Part shown: positions 8,566-18,035 of the stretch, in pieces | How the letters are laid out: every line of letters starts with the position of its first letter | Numbering within the stretch: position 1 is the stretch's first letter | Source: Tabrizicola sp. | GTDB taxonomy: Bacteria; Pseudomonadota; Alphaproteobacteria; Rhodobacterales; Rhodobacteraceae | Direction: 5' to 3' | Assembly (NCBI RefSeq): GCF_016793705.1 | Contig: NZ_JAEULO010000035.1 | Span: 186,001-250,000 of the forward strand | Length of the DNA: 64,000 nt | The notes under the pieces: model-generated | The model's database searches: none | Told to the model about the DNA's origin: nothing | The model's input: the letters and a program-made list of their open reading frames with translations, nothing else | Program-made: the position numbers and the translations under genes

Positions 8566-9462
8566 ATGTACCAGATGCGCCTACCCCCGTGGCTGGTCCT
8601 GTTGTTGCCGGCATTCGTGATCCTGCTTGCAGTGGTCGCGATTCCGCTGGTTCTCAGCCTCTATTCCAGTTTCACCGCCTTCCAGCTGACCCGGCCCGAG
8701 ACGATCACCCGCTGGATCGGGACTTTCAACTACGGGAAGGCGATGGGCGATGCTAACTTCTGGGCAGCGTTCGGGCGCGCGGTTCTTCTCCTGACGCTGG
8801 CCCTCAACCTTGAGATGCTACTGGGACTTGGCCTGGCGGTGATGGTCGCCAAGGTCACGCTCGGGCAGCGCCTGCTGCGCACGATGATGATGTTCCCGAT
8901 GATGTTCTCGCCCATCTTGGTGGGCTTCCAGTTCAAGTTCATCTTCAATGACAACGTGGGCCTTCTGAACAACGCCCTGCAATCGCTGGGACTGACCGAC
9001 GTGGCGATCCCCTGGCTGGTCGACGGCAACCTCGCCTTCCTGGCCATCGTGGCTGCCGAGGTCTGGACCTCGACCTCGGTCTTCGCAATCCTGATCCTTG
9101 CCGGCATTTTCGCGATCCCCCAGGATCCGGTCGAGGCAGCGCGGGTGGATGGCTGTACGCCCTGGCAGACCTTCCGCTATGTGACGCTGCCGTTCCTGAT
9201 GCCCTTCATCTATATCGCGATGGCGATCCGGTCGCTGGACGTGGCTCGGGCCTATGACATCGTGCAGGTGATGACCGCGGGCGGCCCCGCCCGCAGGACC
9301 GAACTTTTGTGGACGCTGATCGGGCGCACCGGCTATGTCGACGCGCGGATGGGATACGCCAATGCGATGGGGTACATCGCCATCCTGCTGTCGATCGTCT
9401 TCACCGTCTACTTCTTCCGCAAGCTGACCACGGCGCGGACCAGTCTTGGCATGGGGGACTGA
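8566..9462 (+). CDS. Sugar ABC transporter permease 1 (CUT1, MalF/UgpA type)
   Basis: A 298-residue inner-membrane protein with about six helices, starting with PWLVLLLPAFVILLAVVAIP. The cytoplasmic EAA loop is EAARVDGCTPWQTFRYVTLP, which couples to the ATPase. It pairs with the permease that follows. I chose the ATG at 8566 (MYQMRLPPW) because the longer frame would run back through the intercistronic hairpin. The gene ends at 9462, four bases before the next start. Confidence 0.88.
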   Translation: MYQMRLPPWLVLLLPAFVILLAVVAIPLVLSLYSSFTAFQLTRPETITRWIGTFNYGKAMGDANFWAAFGRAVLLLTLALNLEMLLGLGLAVMVAKVTLGQRLLRTMMMFPMMFSPILVGFQFKFIFNDNVGLLNNALQSLGLTDVAIPWLVDGNLAFLAIVAAEVWTSTSVFAILILAGIFAIPQDPVEAARVDGCTPWQTFRYVTLPFLMPFIYIAMAIRSLDVARAYDIVQVMTAGGPARRTELLWTLIGRTGYVDARMGYANAMGYIAILLSIVFTVYFFRKLTTARTSLGMGD

Positions 9463-9466
9463 CACC

Positions 9467-10333
9467 ATGGACCAAGGCCGCACGCACCGAATCCGCCGCC
9501 GACTGCTGAAGGGGGGCCATTTCCTTGGCCTATTCCTCGCGATGAGCATCATCTGTCTGCCCGGCCTCTGGGTCGTGCTGAACAGCTTCCGGCCCACGGT
9601 CGAGATCATGGCCAAGCCGCCGGTCTGGATTCCGACCGAGCTGAACCTCGACCACTACCGCGCGATGTTCGGCGGCGTCGGCGAGGGCGGTGTGCCGGTG
9701 CTGACCTACTTCTGGAACTCGATGATCATCTCGCTGACTTCCACCGCCATAGCGCTTTTGGTCGGCATGGCGGGCGGCTACGCCTTTGCGCGGCATCGCA
9801 TTCCCGGCAAGGCGGCAATCTTCGTCGGCCTGATGGTCACGCGGGCGGTGCCGGGGGTGGCGCTGTCGCTGCCGCTCTTCATCCTGTTCGGGCGGATTGG
9901 CATCATCGACACGCATTTCGGCATGATCCTCGTCTATGTCGCGCTGAACGTGCCTTTCACAATCTGGCTGATCGACGGTTTCTTTCGGCAGGTCCCGAAG
10001 GAACTGGCCGAGGCGGCCGAGATCGACGGCTGCACCCGCTGGCAGGCCTTCTGGAAAGTGGAATTCCCGGTGGCGCGGGCGGGCATCGCCAGCGCGGGGA
10101 TCTTCGCCTTCCTGACCTCGTGGAACGAATATGCGCTGGCCAGTCAGCTGACCCGGTCGCTCAACTCGAAGACCATGCCCGTCGGGCTCATGGACTTCAC
10201 CTCGCAGTTCACCCTCAACTGGGGCGGCATGTGTGCGCTGGCGGTGCTGATGATCATCCCCGCGCTGGTGCTGACCTTCCTTGTGCAGAAACACCTCATC
10301 GCCGGCCTGACCTTCGGCGGCGTGAAAGGATAA
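9467..10333 (+). CDS. Sugar ABC transporter permease 2 (CUT1, MalG/UgpE type)
   Basis: A 288-residue second permease with the EAA loop AEAAEIDGCTRWQAFWKVEF and a C-terminal segment typical of MalG/UgpE proteins (FLVQKHLIAGLTFGGVKG). A GGGGGA ribosome site lies in the end of the previous gene, and the ATG at 9467 follows its stop by four bases. It forms the transmembrane pore with permease 1. The ATPase gene begins three bases after its stop. Confidence 0.88.
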   Translation: MDQGRTHRIRRRLLKGGHFLGLFLAMSIICLPGLWVVLNSFRPTVEIMAKPPVWIPTELNLDHYRAMFGGVGEGGVPVLTYFWNSMIISLTSTAIALLVGMAGGYAFARHRIPGKAAIFVGLMVTRAVPGVALSLPLFILFGRIGIIDTHFGMILVYVALNVPFTIWLIDGFFRQVPKELAEAAEIDGCTRWQAFWKVEFPVARAGIASAGIFAFLTSWNEYALASQLTRSLNSKTMPVGLMDFTSQFTLNWGGMCALAVLMIIPALVLTFLVQKHLIAGLTFGGVKG

Positions 10334-10336
10334 GTC

Positions 10337-11422
<1,086 letters not shown>

Positions 11423-11423
11423 C

Positions 11424-12536
11424 ATGGCGGTCATCGAACGGGCCGAGGCCTTCCTTGTCGATCTGGTGCCCAAGGTCAAACGCACCGACGCGATCCAGAG
11501 CTTCAAGAGCCAGGAGACGATCTTCGTCACCCTGACCGACGCCGAGGGCGCGACCGGCAGGGGCTATTCCTACACCATCGGCGACGGCGGGCCTTCGGTC
11601 CTGGCGCTCTTGCATCACACGCTTTTGCCCGCGTTGATGGGACGCGAGGGCGCGATGATCGAAGCGATCTGGCGCGATCTTCTGTTCACGAGCCATGCCA
11701 CGGCGGTCGGGCCGATCATGTCGCTGGCGCTCGCCGCCATCGACACCGCCTTGTGGGATCTGCGCGGCAAGCGGACCGGACTGCCGCTGCACGTACTGGC
11801 GGGCGGGGCGAAGCCGCGGGTGCCGATGTATTCGACCGAAGGTGGCTGGTTGCATCTGGAACCGGCGGCCCTTGTCGAAGATGCGCTGGCCATGCGCGCC
11901 CAGGGCTTCCTGGGGTCGAAGATCAAGATCGGCAAGCCGACGGTCGCAGGCGATGCCGCGCGGCTGACGGCGGTGCGGACCGCCCTTGGCCCGGATTACG
12001 AGATCATGACCGACGCCAACCAGTCGATGACCGGGCCGGAAGCCGCGCGCCGCCTGCCGCTGCTGGAATCGCTGAACATCGGCTGGTTCGAGGAACCCCT
12101 TCCCGCCGATGACATCGCCGGCCATGCCCGCCTGGCCCGCCAGTCGCGGGTGCCCATCGCGCTGGGGGAAAGCCTTTACTCTCCCGGCCAGTTCGCCGAT
12201 TACATCGCGGCCGGGGCTTGCGGGATCGTGCAGGCCGATGTGGCACGGGTGGGCGGCATCACCCCCTGGCTCAAGGTCGCGCATATGGCCGAGGCGCATA
12301 ACCTGGCGATCTGCCCGCATTTCCTGATGGAGCTTCACGTCAGCCTGGTGTGCGCCGTGCCGAACGCGCCCTGGCTGGAATATATCCCGCAACTGGACGA
12401 GATCGCCGCCCCCATGGCGCGCGAGGGTGGCTATGCGCTGGCCCCCAAGGCTCCGGGTATCGGGATCGACTGGGACGAAGCCGCATTGCAGGCCCGCATG
12501 TCCGAAGGCAGCCAGTTTGAAGTGAGGCCCGCATGA
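11424..12536 (+). CDS. Mandelate-racemase/enolase superfamily sugar-acid dehydratase
   Basis: A 370-residue enolase-superfamily protein of the mandelate racemase subgroup. The catalytic lysine pair is K166-x-K168 (GSKIKIGK). Metal ligands are D197 (MTDANQ), E223 (WFEEP) and E249 (GES). The His-Asp dyad is D272 (QADVARVGG) and H299 (CPHF). Such enzymes dehydrate aldonates such as L-fuconate or L-rhamnonate to 2-keto-3-deoxy acids. In this operon it would act after the lactonase and before the SDR at 15854. Its stop overlaps the mutarotase ATG. The exact substrate is uncertain, since this subgroup also has racemases. Confidence 0.82.
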   Translation: MAVIERAEAFLVDLVPKVKRTDAIQSFKSQETIFVTLTDAEGATGRGYSYTIGDGGPSVLALLHHTLLPALMGREGAMIEAIWRDLLFTSHATAVGPIMSLALAAIDTALWDLRGKRTGLPLHVLAGGAKPRVPMYSTEGGWLHLEPAALVEDALAMRAQGFLGSKIKIGKPTVAGDAARLTAVRTALGPDYEIMTDANQSMTGPEAARRLPLLESLNIGWFEEPLPADDIAGHARLARQSRVPIALGESLYSPGQFADYIAAGACGIVQADVARVGGITPWLKVAHMAEAHNLAICPHFLMELHVSLVCAVPNAPWLEYIPQLDEIAAPMAREGGYALAPKAPGIGIDWDEAALQARMSEGSQFEVRPA

Positions 12537-12862
12537 AGCGCTATGGTTCCGTCATCGGCCTGTCGGAAGAGGGCAAGGCCGAATACCGCAAGCTGCACGC
12601 GGCCGTCTGGCCTAGCGTGCTCGCCAAGATCGCGGAGTGCAATATCCGCAACTACTCGATCTTTCTGAAAGAGCCGGAGAACTTGATGTTCTCCTACTTC
12701 GAATACCACGGCACCGACTTTGCCGCCGATATGATGAAGATGGCCGCAGACCCCGAGACGCAGCGCTGGTGGGCGGTCAACATGCCATTGCAGCGCCCGC
12801 TGGACAGCCGGAAGGATGGCGAGTGGTGGGCCGAGATGACGGAAGTCTTCCATGTCGACTGA
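12533..12862 (+). CDS. L-rhamnose mutarotase-like protein (RhaM family)
   Basis: A 109-residue ferredoxin-like protein of the RhaM/DUF718 family, which interconverts the anomers of 6-deoxy-sugars. The residues that act in E. coli RhaM are present at the same positions (Y18 and H22 in EYRKLHAAVW). The substrate-stacking tryptophan pair is in QRWW near 79-80. The ATGA overlap with the dehydratase gene implies coupled translation. It points to a 6-deoxyhexose such as L-fucose or L-rhamnose, or a related pyranose, as the transported substrate. Confidence 0.85.
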   Translation: MKRYGSVIGLSEEGKAEYRKLHAAVWPSVLAKIAECNIRNYSIFLKEPENLMFSYFEYHGTDFAADMMKMAADPETQRWWAVNMPLQRPLDSRKDGEWWAEMTEVFHVD

Positions 12863-13913
12863 GCTGCGGCAAACCATTCTCCTGCCGAAGACCTCGCTGC
12901 CCCTGGTGATTTTCGGGGCCGGGTCCATCGTCACCGACGCACATCTGCCGGCCTATGCCCGGCTGGGGTTCAAGATCGCCGGGATCTACGATCCCGATCT
13001 GGCGAAGGCGGAGGCGGTGGCCGCAAAGGCAGGCACCCGCGCGTTTGCCAGCGTCGCGGAGGCCACCGCGCCTGGACTGGGCGCGGTCTACGATCTTGCC
13101 ACCCCGCCCGCCGCGCATCCGGCCCTTCTGGAGGCGCTGCCGGACGGTGCCGTCTGCATCATGCAGAAGCCGATGGGCTCGGACATGGCCGAGGCTGACC
13201 GCATCATCCGCATCTGCCGGGCGAAGGGGCTGAAGGCGGCGGTCAACTTCCAGCTTCGGTTCGCGCCGGCCCTTCTGGCGTTGAAGGATGCCATCGACCG
13301 GGGCCTTCTGGGGCAGGTCGTCGATATCGACGGGCTCTTGGCCGTGGACACGCCGTGGCATCTGTGGGCCTTCCTGGCCAATCTGCCGAGGGTGGAGATC
13401 CTGCTGCACTCCATCCACTACCTCGACGCGATCCGCGACCTTCTGGGCAATCCGCTCGGTGTGCATGCCCGGACCCTTGGCCATCCCTCCTCGACCGTGT
13501 CGAACACCCGCTCGGCGATGATCCTCGACTACGGACCAGAGGTGCGCTGCGCCCTGTCGATCAATCACAACCACAGCTTCGGTCGGCAATTCCAGGCCTG
13601 CGAGTTCCGCATTTGCGGCACCCGGGGGGCGGCCTATGTGAAGCTGGGGGTGAACCTCGACTATCCGAAGGGAGAACCCGACGAGCTGTGGCTGAACACC
13701 GGCGCAGGGTGGGAGCAGGTGTCGCTGGCGGGCAACTGGTTCATCGAGGCCTTCCTCGGCCGCTTCACCCAAGTGATGCGTTTCGCGGTGGGCGAGGACG
13801 ACAACCTGCAAGGCAGCGCCGAGGACGCCTGGCATACGATGGCGCTGGTCGAAGCGGCCTATGACAGCGCGGCCCTGCCCGCACATCCGATCAAGGGGGC
13901 ACCCGATGCTTGA
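12852..13913 (+). CDS. Gfo/Idh/MocA-family sugar dehydrogenase
   Basis: A 353-residue NAD(P)-dependent oxidoreductase. The N-terminal Rossmann fold reads VIFGAGSIVTDAHLPAY, and the family EKP-like motif is MQKPMGSDMAEAD. The C-terminal half is the beta-sheet substrate domain. It overlaps the mutarotase gene by 11 bases. The likely role is oxidation of the mutarotated sugar at C1 to the lactone hydrolysed by the 6183-7016 product, which would otherwise lack a source. No separate sugar 1-dehydrogenase is seen in the island. This is inference from context. Confidence 0.8.
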   Translation: MSTELRQTILLPKTSLPLVIFGAGSIVTDAHLPAYARLGFKIAGIYDPDLAKAEAVAAKAGTRAFASVAEATAPGLGAVYDLATPPAAHPALLEALPDGAVCIMQKPMGSDMAEADRIIRICRAKGLKAAVNFQLRFAPALLALKDAIDRGLLGQVVDIDGLLAVDTPWHLWAFLANLPRVEILLHSIHYLDAIRDLLGNPLGVHARTLGHPSSTVSNTRSAMILDYGPEVRCALSINHNHSFGRQFQACEFRICGTRGAAYVKLGVNLDYPKGEPDELWLNTGAGWEQVSLAGNWFIEAFLGRFTQVMRFAVGEDDNLQGSAEDAWHTMALVEAAYDSAALPAHPIKGAPDA

Positions 13914-14352
13914 ACAGGTGAAATACTACGAGGACTTCGTCGTGGGCGAAGGCCGTGAAACCACGGGCCGCACCATCACCGAGACGGATTTCGTCGTCCA
14001 TGCCGGCCATTCCGGCGACTTCTTCCCGCATCATCTGGATGTCGAGTTCTGCAAGACGTTGCCATTCGGCCAGCGCATCGCGCATGGAACCATGGTCTTC
14101 ACCATTGGCGTCGGTTTGACTGCGACCATCATCAATCCGGTCGCCTTCTCTTACGGCTATGACAGGTTGCGCTTTGTGAAGCCGGTTTTCATCGGCGACA
14201 CGATCCGGTCGCGGGTCGAGATCATCGCGGTCGAGCCGATGGAGAAGCGCCCCGGCTTCGGCCGCGTGACCGAACGGCTGACCGTCGCCAACCAGCAGGG
14301 CGATACGGTGCTCGTCGCCGATCATATCTACATGGTGGAGCGTCGCCCATGA
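13906..14352 (+). CDS. MaoC-family (hot-dog) dehydratase with intact active site
   Basis: A 148-residue single hot-dog domain. The R-hydratase motif is complete as SGDFFPHHLD, with catalytic D38 and H43. MaoC proteins hydrate or dehydrate enoyl-CoA thioesters. The C-terminal part [19 protein letters not shown] is nearly identical to the second MaoC protein at 17463-18032. The ATG lies inside the end of the Gfo/Idh gene (8-base overlap), and its stop forms ATGA with the SAF-domain gene. A CoA-type enzyme is unexpected in a free-acid sugar pathway, so its substrate is unclear. The CoA-transferase across the island may supply the thioester. Confidence 0.85.
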   Translation: MLEQVKYYEDFVVGEGRETTGRTITETDFVVHAGHSGDFFPHHLDVEFCKTLPFGQRIAHGTMVFTIGVGLTATIINPVAFSYGYDRLRFVKPVFIGDTIRSRVEIIAVEPMEKRPGFGRVTERLTVANQQGDTVLVADHIYMVERRP

Positions 14353-14651
14353 CCGGACCTTTCCTGCTCTTGCACCCGGACGACAACGTCCTGGTCGCCC
14401 GCGCCACTGCACCGGAAGGCACCGAGGTCGCGCTTGAAACCGGCGCTGTCCGGCTGTCGCAGTCGATCCCGATGGCCCACAAGATCGCTCGCCAGCCCAT
14501 CGCGGCGGGCGACACCGTCCGCAAGTATGGCATGCCCATCGGCATCGCCACCGCCGATATCGCTGCCGGGTCGCATGTCCACGTCCACAACCTCCGCTCC
14601 GGCTATACGCCAAGCGTGGTTCTTCAGGATGCCGACGGGAGGACAGGCTGA
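14349..14651 (+). CDS. UxaA-family dehydratase small subunit (SAF domain)
   Basis: A 100-residue SAF domain, equivalent to the N-terminal part of altronate/galactarate dehydratases and to the small subunit SuyA of (R)-sulfolactate sulfo-lyase. It has the usual pattern IPMAHKIARQPIAAGDTVRK and YGMPIGIATADIAAGSHVHV. It must act with the large subunit encoded next, whose start overlaps its stop as TGATG. The split into two genes is as in SuyAB and some L-/D-galactarate-type lyases. The substrate cannot be read from the sequence. Confidence 0.85.
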   Translation: MTGPFLLLHPDDNVLVARATAPEGTEVALETGAVRLSQSIPMAHKIARQPIAAGDTVRKYGMPIGIATADIAAGSHVHVHNLRSGYTPSVVLQDADGRTG

Positions 14652-15844
14652 TGCAGGGCTGGCTACGCGCCGACGGGCGCAAGGGTATCCGCAACACGGT
14701 GGTCGTGGCCTATCTGGTGGAATGCGCGCATTTCGTCGCGTCGGAGATCGTGGCGGGCTTCCGCGGCCGGGATGTGCAGTTGATCGGGTTCCCGGGGTGT
14801 TTCCCAAACGAATACGCCGCCCGGATGATGGAACGGCTCTGCACGCACCCGAACGTGGGTGCGGTTCTCTTCGTCTCGCTTGGCTGTGAGAGCTTTGACA
14901 AGGTGCGGGCAAGCAATGCGGTCGAAGCCTCGGGCCGCCCGGTCAAGACGCTGGTGATCCAGAAGGCGGGGGGAACCCGGGCCACGGTCAAGGCGGGGCA
15001 GGACTGGGTGGAAGGCGCGCTGGCCGAGATCGCCACCGCCGTGCGGGTGCCGATGGCTGCAAGCGATCTGGTGATCGGCACGGTTTGCGGTGGCTCGGAC
15101 GGCACCAGCGGCATCTCTGGCAATCCGGCGGCGGGGCGGGCCTTCGACCTGCTTGTCAGTGAAGGCGCTGCGTGTATCTTCGAGGAAACCGGCGAGTTGA
15201 TCGGCTGCGAGGAGATCATGGCCTCGCGCGCCGTCACTCCGGAGCTAGGCCAGCTTCTGCGCGACAGCGTGCAGAAGGCGGAGCGTTACTACGCGACGCT
15301 GGGCTATGGCAGTTTTGCCGCCGGCAATGCCGCGGGCGGGCTTTCGACCATCGAGGAGAAATCGCTGGGGGCCTACGTAAAATCCGGTGACAGTCCGATT
15401 TCCGGCATCATCAAGCCCGGCGACCTGCCGCCGCGCGGCGGGCTTTACCTGATGGATGTGGTCCCCGACGGCGAGGTGCGCTTCGGCTTCCCGAACATCA
15501 GCGACAATGCCGAGATCGTCGAGATGATCGCCTCGGGCGCGCATCTGACGCTGTTCGTCACCGGGCGTGGCTCGGTTGTTGGCTCGGCGATTTCGCCGGT
15601 CATCAAGATCTGCGCCAACCCCGACACCTTCCGCGCGCTGGCTGAGGACATGGACGTCAACGCAGGCGACATCATCGAGGGCCGCCGCAGCATCGATGAG
15701 GTGGGTCGCGAGATCCGGGATCTGGTGCTTGCGGTCGCCGGCGGACGTCAGACCGCCTCCGAGACGCTGGGGCACCGGGAGTTCATCCTGACCTACAAGA
15801 GCTTTGACCCGATTGGCCCGGCCTGCCTGCCGGCCAGCGCATAA
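14651..15844 (+). CDS. UxaA-family dehydratase/lyase large subunit
   Basis: A 397-residue protein matching the C-terminal catalytic part of UxaA/GarD iron-dependent dehydratases and of SuyB. Typical motifs are RNTVVVAYLVEC, FPGCFPNEYA, SLGCESFD, CGGSDGTSGISGNPAAG, IFEETGELIG and GHREFILTYKSFDPIGPAC. It probably eliminates water (or another group) from a hydroxy acid. The operon already has an enolase-type dehydratase, so this may act on a second substrate or stereoisomer. It is directly coupled to the SAF subunit gene, and the SDR gene follows after nine bases. Confidence 0.85.
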   Translation: MQGWLRADGRKGIRNTVVVAYLVECAHFVASEIVAGFRGRDVQLIGFPGCFPNEYAARMMERLCTHPNVGAVLFVSLGCESFDKVRASNAVEASGRPVKTLVIQKAGGTRATVKAGQDWVEGALAEIATAVRVPMAASDLVIGTVCGGSDGTSGISGNPAAGRAFDLLVSEGAACIFEETGELIGCEEIMASRAVTPELGQLLRDSVQKAERYYATLGYGSFAAGNAAGGLSTIEEKSLGAYVKSGDSPISGIIKPGDLPPRGGLYLMDVVPDGEVRFGFPNISDNAEIVEMIASGAHLTLFVTGRGSVVGSAISPVIKICANPDTFRALAEDMDVNAGDIIEGRRSIDEVGREIRDLVLAVAGGRQTASETLGHREFILTYKSFDPIGPACLPASA

Positions 15845-15853
15845 GGACATCAG

Positions 15854-16591
15854 ATGGAACGACTGACCGGAAAGACCGCATTGATCACGGCCGCGGGGCA
15901 GGGCATTGGCCGCGCCACCGCCGAGCGTATGGCGCTCGAAGGCGCGACCGTGATCGCGACCGATGTGAACGATGCCGCACTGGCCGAGCTGGCACAGGTG
16001 CCGGGCATCGTGGCACGCAGGCTGAATGTGCTGGACGCCGCCGCCATTGCGGCCTGCGCGAAGGAGGTCGGAGCCATCGACATCCTGTTCAACTGCGCGG
16101 GCGTGGTCCACAACGGCACGGTGATGGAAGCATCAGAGAGCGACTGGGACTTTGCTTTCGACCTGAACGCCAAGGCGCAGTTCCGCATGATCCGCGCCTT
16201 CCTGCCGGGGATGCTGGCAAAGGGGGGCGGTTCCATCATCAACATGTCCTCGGTCGCGGGACCGAAGAAGGGGCCGGTCAACCGCGCGGTCTATTCGGCA
16301 TCGAAAGCGGCGGTGGTGGGGCTGACGCGAGCGGTCGCGGCGGACTACGTGACGCAAGGCATCCGCTGCAACGCGATCTGTCCCGGGACGGTGGACAGCC
16401 CAAGCCTGCACGAGCGGCTGCGCGCCACGGGCGACTATGACGGCGCGCTCAAGGCGTTCATCGCGCGGCAGGCCATGGGACGGCTGGGCCGCGCCGAGGA
16501 GGTTGCGGCGCTGGTCTGCTACCTGGCCTCGGACGAGGCCGCCTTTACCACCGGAACCGAGCATGTCATCGATGGCGGCTGGACGACCTGA
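15854..16591 (+). CDS. SDR, 2-keto-3-deoxy-L-fuconate dehydrogenase type
   Basis: A 245-residue NAD-dependent SDR. The nucleotide motif is TAAGQGIG (residues 12-19). The catalytic set is NMSS (131-133), Y147 and K151. The segment RCNAICPGTVDSPSLHERL is the hallmark of the subfamily that holds bacterial 2-keto-3-deoxy-L-fuconate dehydrogenase and animal DHRS6. It should oxidise the C4 hydroxyl of 2-keto-3-deoxy-L-fuconate (or rhamnonate) to the 2,4-diketo acid, which the FAH-family product of the next gene cleaves. This subfamily match is the strongest clue to the pathway. Confidence 0.88.
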   Translation: MERLTGKTALITAAGQGIGRATAERMALEGATVIATDVNDAALAELAQVPGIVARRLNVLDAAAIAACAKEVGAIDILFNCAGVVHNGTVMEASESDWDFAFDLNAKAQFRMIRAFLPGMLAKGGGSIINMSSVAGPKKGPVNRAVYSASKAAVVGLTRAVAADYVTQGIRCNAICPGTVDSPSLHERLRATGDYDGALKAFIARQAMGRLGRAEEVAALVCYLASDEAAFTTGTEHVIDGGWTT

Positions 16592-16601
16592 GGAGATCAC
16601 G

Positions 16602-17441
16602 ATGAAACTTGTGCGATATGGAGCGCGGGGCGCCGAGAAGCCCGGGATGCTGGATGCGGACGGTCGCCTGCGCGATCTGTCGGCGCATGTGCCCGATATC
16701 GCGGGTGCGGTGCTGGCCGACCTTGCCCCGTTGCAGGCACTTGACCCGGAAAGCCTGCCGCTTGTCCCCGGCACCCCGCGGATCGGCGCCGCAGTGGGCC
16801 AGATCGGCAAGTTCATCTGCATCGGGCTGAACTATTCCGACCACGCGGCCGAGTCCGGCATGGCGGTCCCGCCAGAACCGGTGATCTTTGCCAAGTACAC
16901 CTCGGCGGTCTGCGGGCCGGATGATCCGATCATCATCCCGCGCGGTTCGGAAAAGACCGACTGGGAGGTTGAGCTGGCCTTCGTCATCGGCAAGTCCGGC
17001 AAGTACATCGCTGAGGCCGATGCGATGGACCACGTGGCCGGGTTCATGGTCTGCAATGACGTGTCGGAGCGGGCTTATCAGACCGAGCGTTCCGGCCAAT
17101 GGTCAAAGGGCAAGTCCAGCGACAACTTCGGCCCCATCGGCCCCTGGCTGGTCACGCGGGACGAGGTGCCGGACCCGGGCAAGCTGCGCATGTGGCTGGA
17201 CGTGAACGGCAAGCGGATGCAGGACGGCAGCACCGCGACAATGGTCTACAAGGTGCCCTTCCTCGTGTCCTACCTGTCGCAGTTCTTCACCCTGCATCCG
17301 GGCGACGTGGTCAGCACCGGGACGCCTCCGGGGGTCGGGCTGGGGATGAAGCCGCCGCAGTATCTGAAGCCGGGCGACGTGGTGGAGCTTGGGATCGAAG
17401 GGCTGGGCCGACAACGTCAGGTCTGCATCGCCGACAGCTGA
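16602..17441 (+). CDS. FAH-family 2,4-diketo-3-deoxy-L-fuconate hydrolase type
   Basis: A 279-residue fumarylacetoacetase-family protein. The metal ligands are E122 and E124 (DWEVELAFVIG) and D153 (CNDVSERAYQ). SSDNFGPIGPWLV and STGTPPGVGLGMKPP are typical of the group that cleaves 2,4-diketo-3-deoxy-L-fuconate or rhamnonate to pyruvate and L-lactate. The start is set by AGGAG at 16591-16595, inside the previous stop region. Together with the preceding SDR it completes the non-phosphorylating 6-deoxyhexose route. It is the last gene of the plus-strand operon, and a terminator follows. Confidence 0.88.
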   Translation: MKLVRYGARGAEKPGMLDADGRLRDLSAHVPDIAGAVLADLAPLQALDPESLPLVPGTPRIGAAVGQIGKFICIGLNYSDHAAESGMAVPPEPVIFAKYTSAVCGPDDPIIIPRGSEKTDWEVELAFVIGKSGKYIAEADAMDHVAGFMVCNDVSERAYQTERSGQWSKGKSSDNFGPIGPWLVTRDEVPDPGKLRMWLDVNGKRMQDGSTATMVYKVPFLVSYLSQFFTLHPGDVVSTGTPPGVGLGMKPPQYLKPGDVVELGIEGLGRQRQVCIADS

Positions 17442-17444
17442 CTG

Positions 17445-17480
17445 AAAGGGTCCCGTGGCTGATCAGCTGCGGGACTTTTC
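17445..17480. terminator. Probable bidirectional terminator between converging operons
   Basis: A GTCCCG / CGGGAC stem is extended by A/T and wobble pairs (AAAGG ahead, TTTTCC after). It lies between the FAH gene stop and the end of the opposing MaoC gene, and partly overlaps the latter. The A-run and T-run on either side would allow termination in both directions. Confidence 0.5.
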
Positions 17481-18032
17481 CTTTGCCGCCATCCTTTCCC
17501 GCGCCTCTTGGGCGAACGGGGCGGGATCGCGGTAAAGCGCCGTCAGCAGGTGTTCGGCGTAAAGCACCAGTTCGCCCTCGGCCTTGTAGACGGAATAGCT
17601 GACCTTGAGCTTGCCCATCGTCTTGTTGTGGACCTCTTTCGACAGGTTCTCGCGGATCGTGTAGATCGTGTCGCCGATGAACACCGGCTTGATGAAGCGC
17701 AGCCGGTCATAGCCGTAGCTGAACGAATTCAGGCAGTTCGTCGCCGCAAGCCCAAGGCCCAGCGAAAAGACGAAGGCTCCCGCCACCAGCCTGCGCCCGA
17801 AGACGCCTTCCTCGCGGGCGAAGGTCTCGTCGCTGACATAGGGATGGTGGTCCATGACGAGGCTGTTGAACAGCATCGACTCGCCTTCGGCGATGGTGCG
17901 GCGGATCGAACGGATCCTGTCACCAATCGCGAAGTCCTCGAAATACCAGTCCTCGGAGTTCCAGACCGGGATCGCCGCATGGTCCTGCGGCAGACCCGCC
18001 ATCGCACGCGCATGAACGCCGATCTCAGCCAT
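17463..18032 (-). CDS. Second MaoC-like hot-dog protein, catalytic His replaced
   Basis: A 189-residue MaoC-type protein with a 30-residue N-terminal and a charged C-terminal extension. It shares [19 protein letters not shown] with the other MaoC of this island. At the R-hydratase motif it reads [11 protein letters not shown]61 is kept, but the histidine position holds V66. It may therefore not be a normal enoyl-CoA hydratase, and may instead bind a partner or use other residues. It is three bases downstream of the CoA-transferase gene and convergent with the FAH gene. Confidence 0.8.
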   Translation of the reverse strand: MAEIGVHARAMAGLPQDHAAIPVWNSEDWYFEDFAIGDRIRSIRRTIAEGESMLFNSLVMDHHPYVSDETFAREEGVFGRRLVAGAFVFSLGLGLAATNCLNSFSYGYDRLRFIKPVFIGDTIYTIRENLSKEVHNKTMGKLKVSYSVYKAEGELVLYAEHLLTALYRDPAPFAQEARERMAAKEKSRS

Positions 18033-18035
18033 GGC

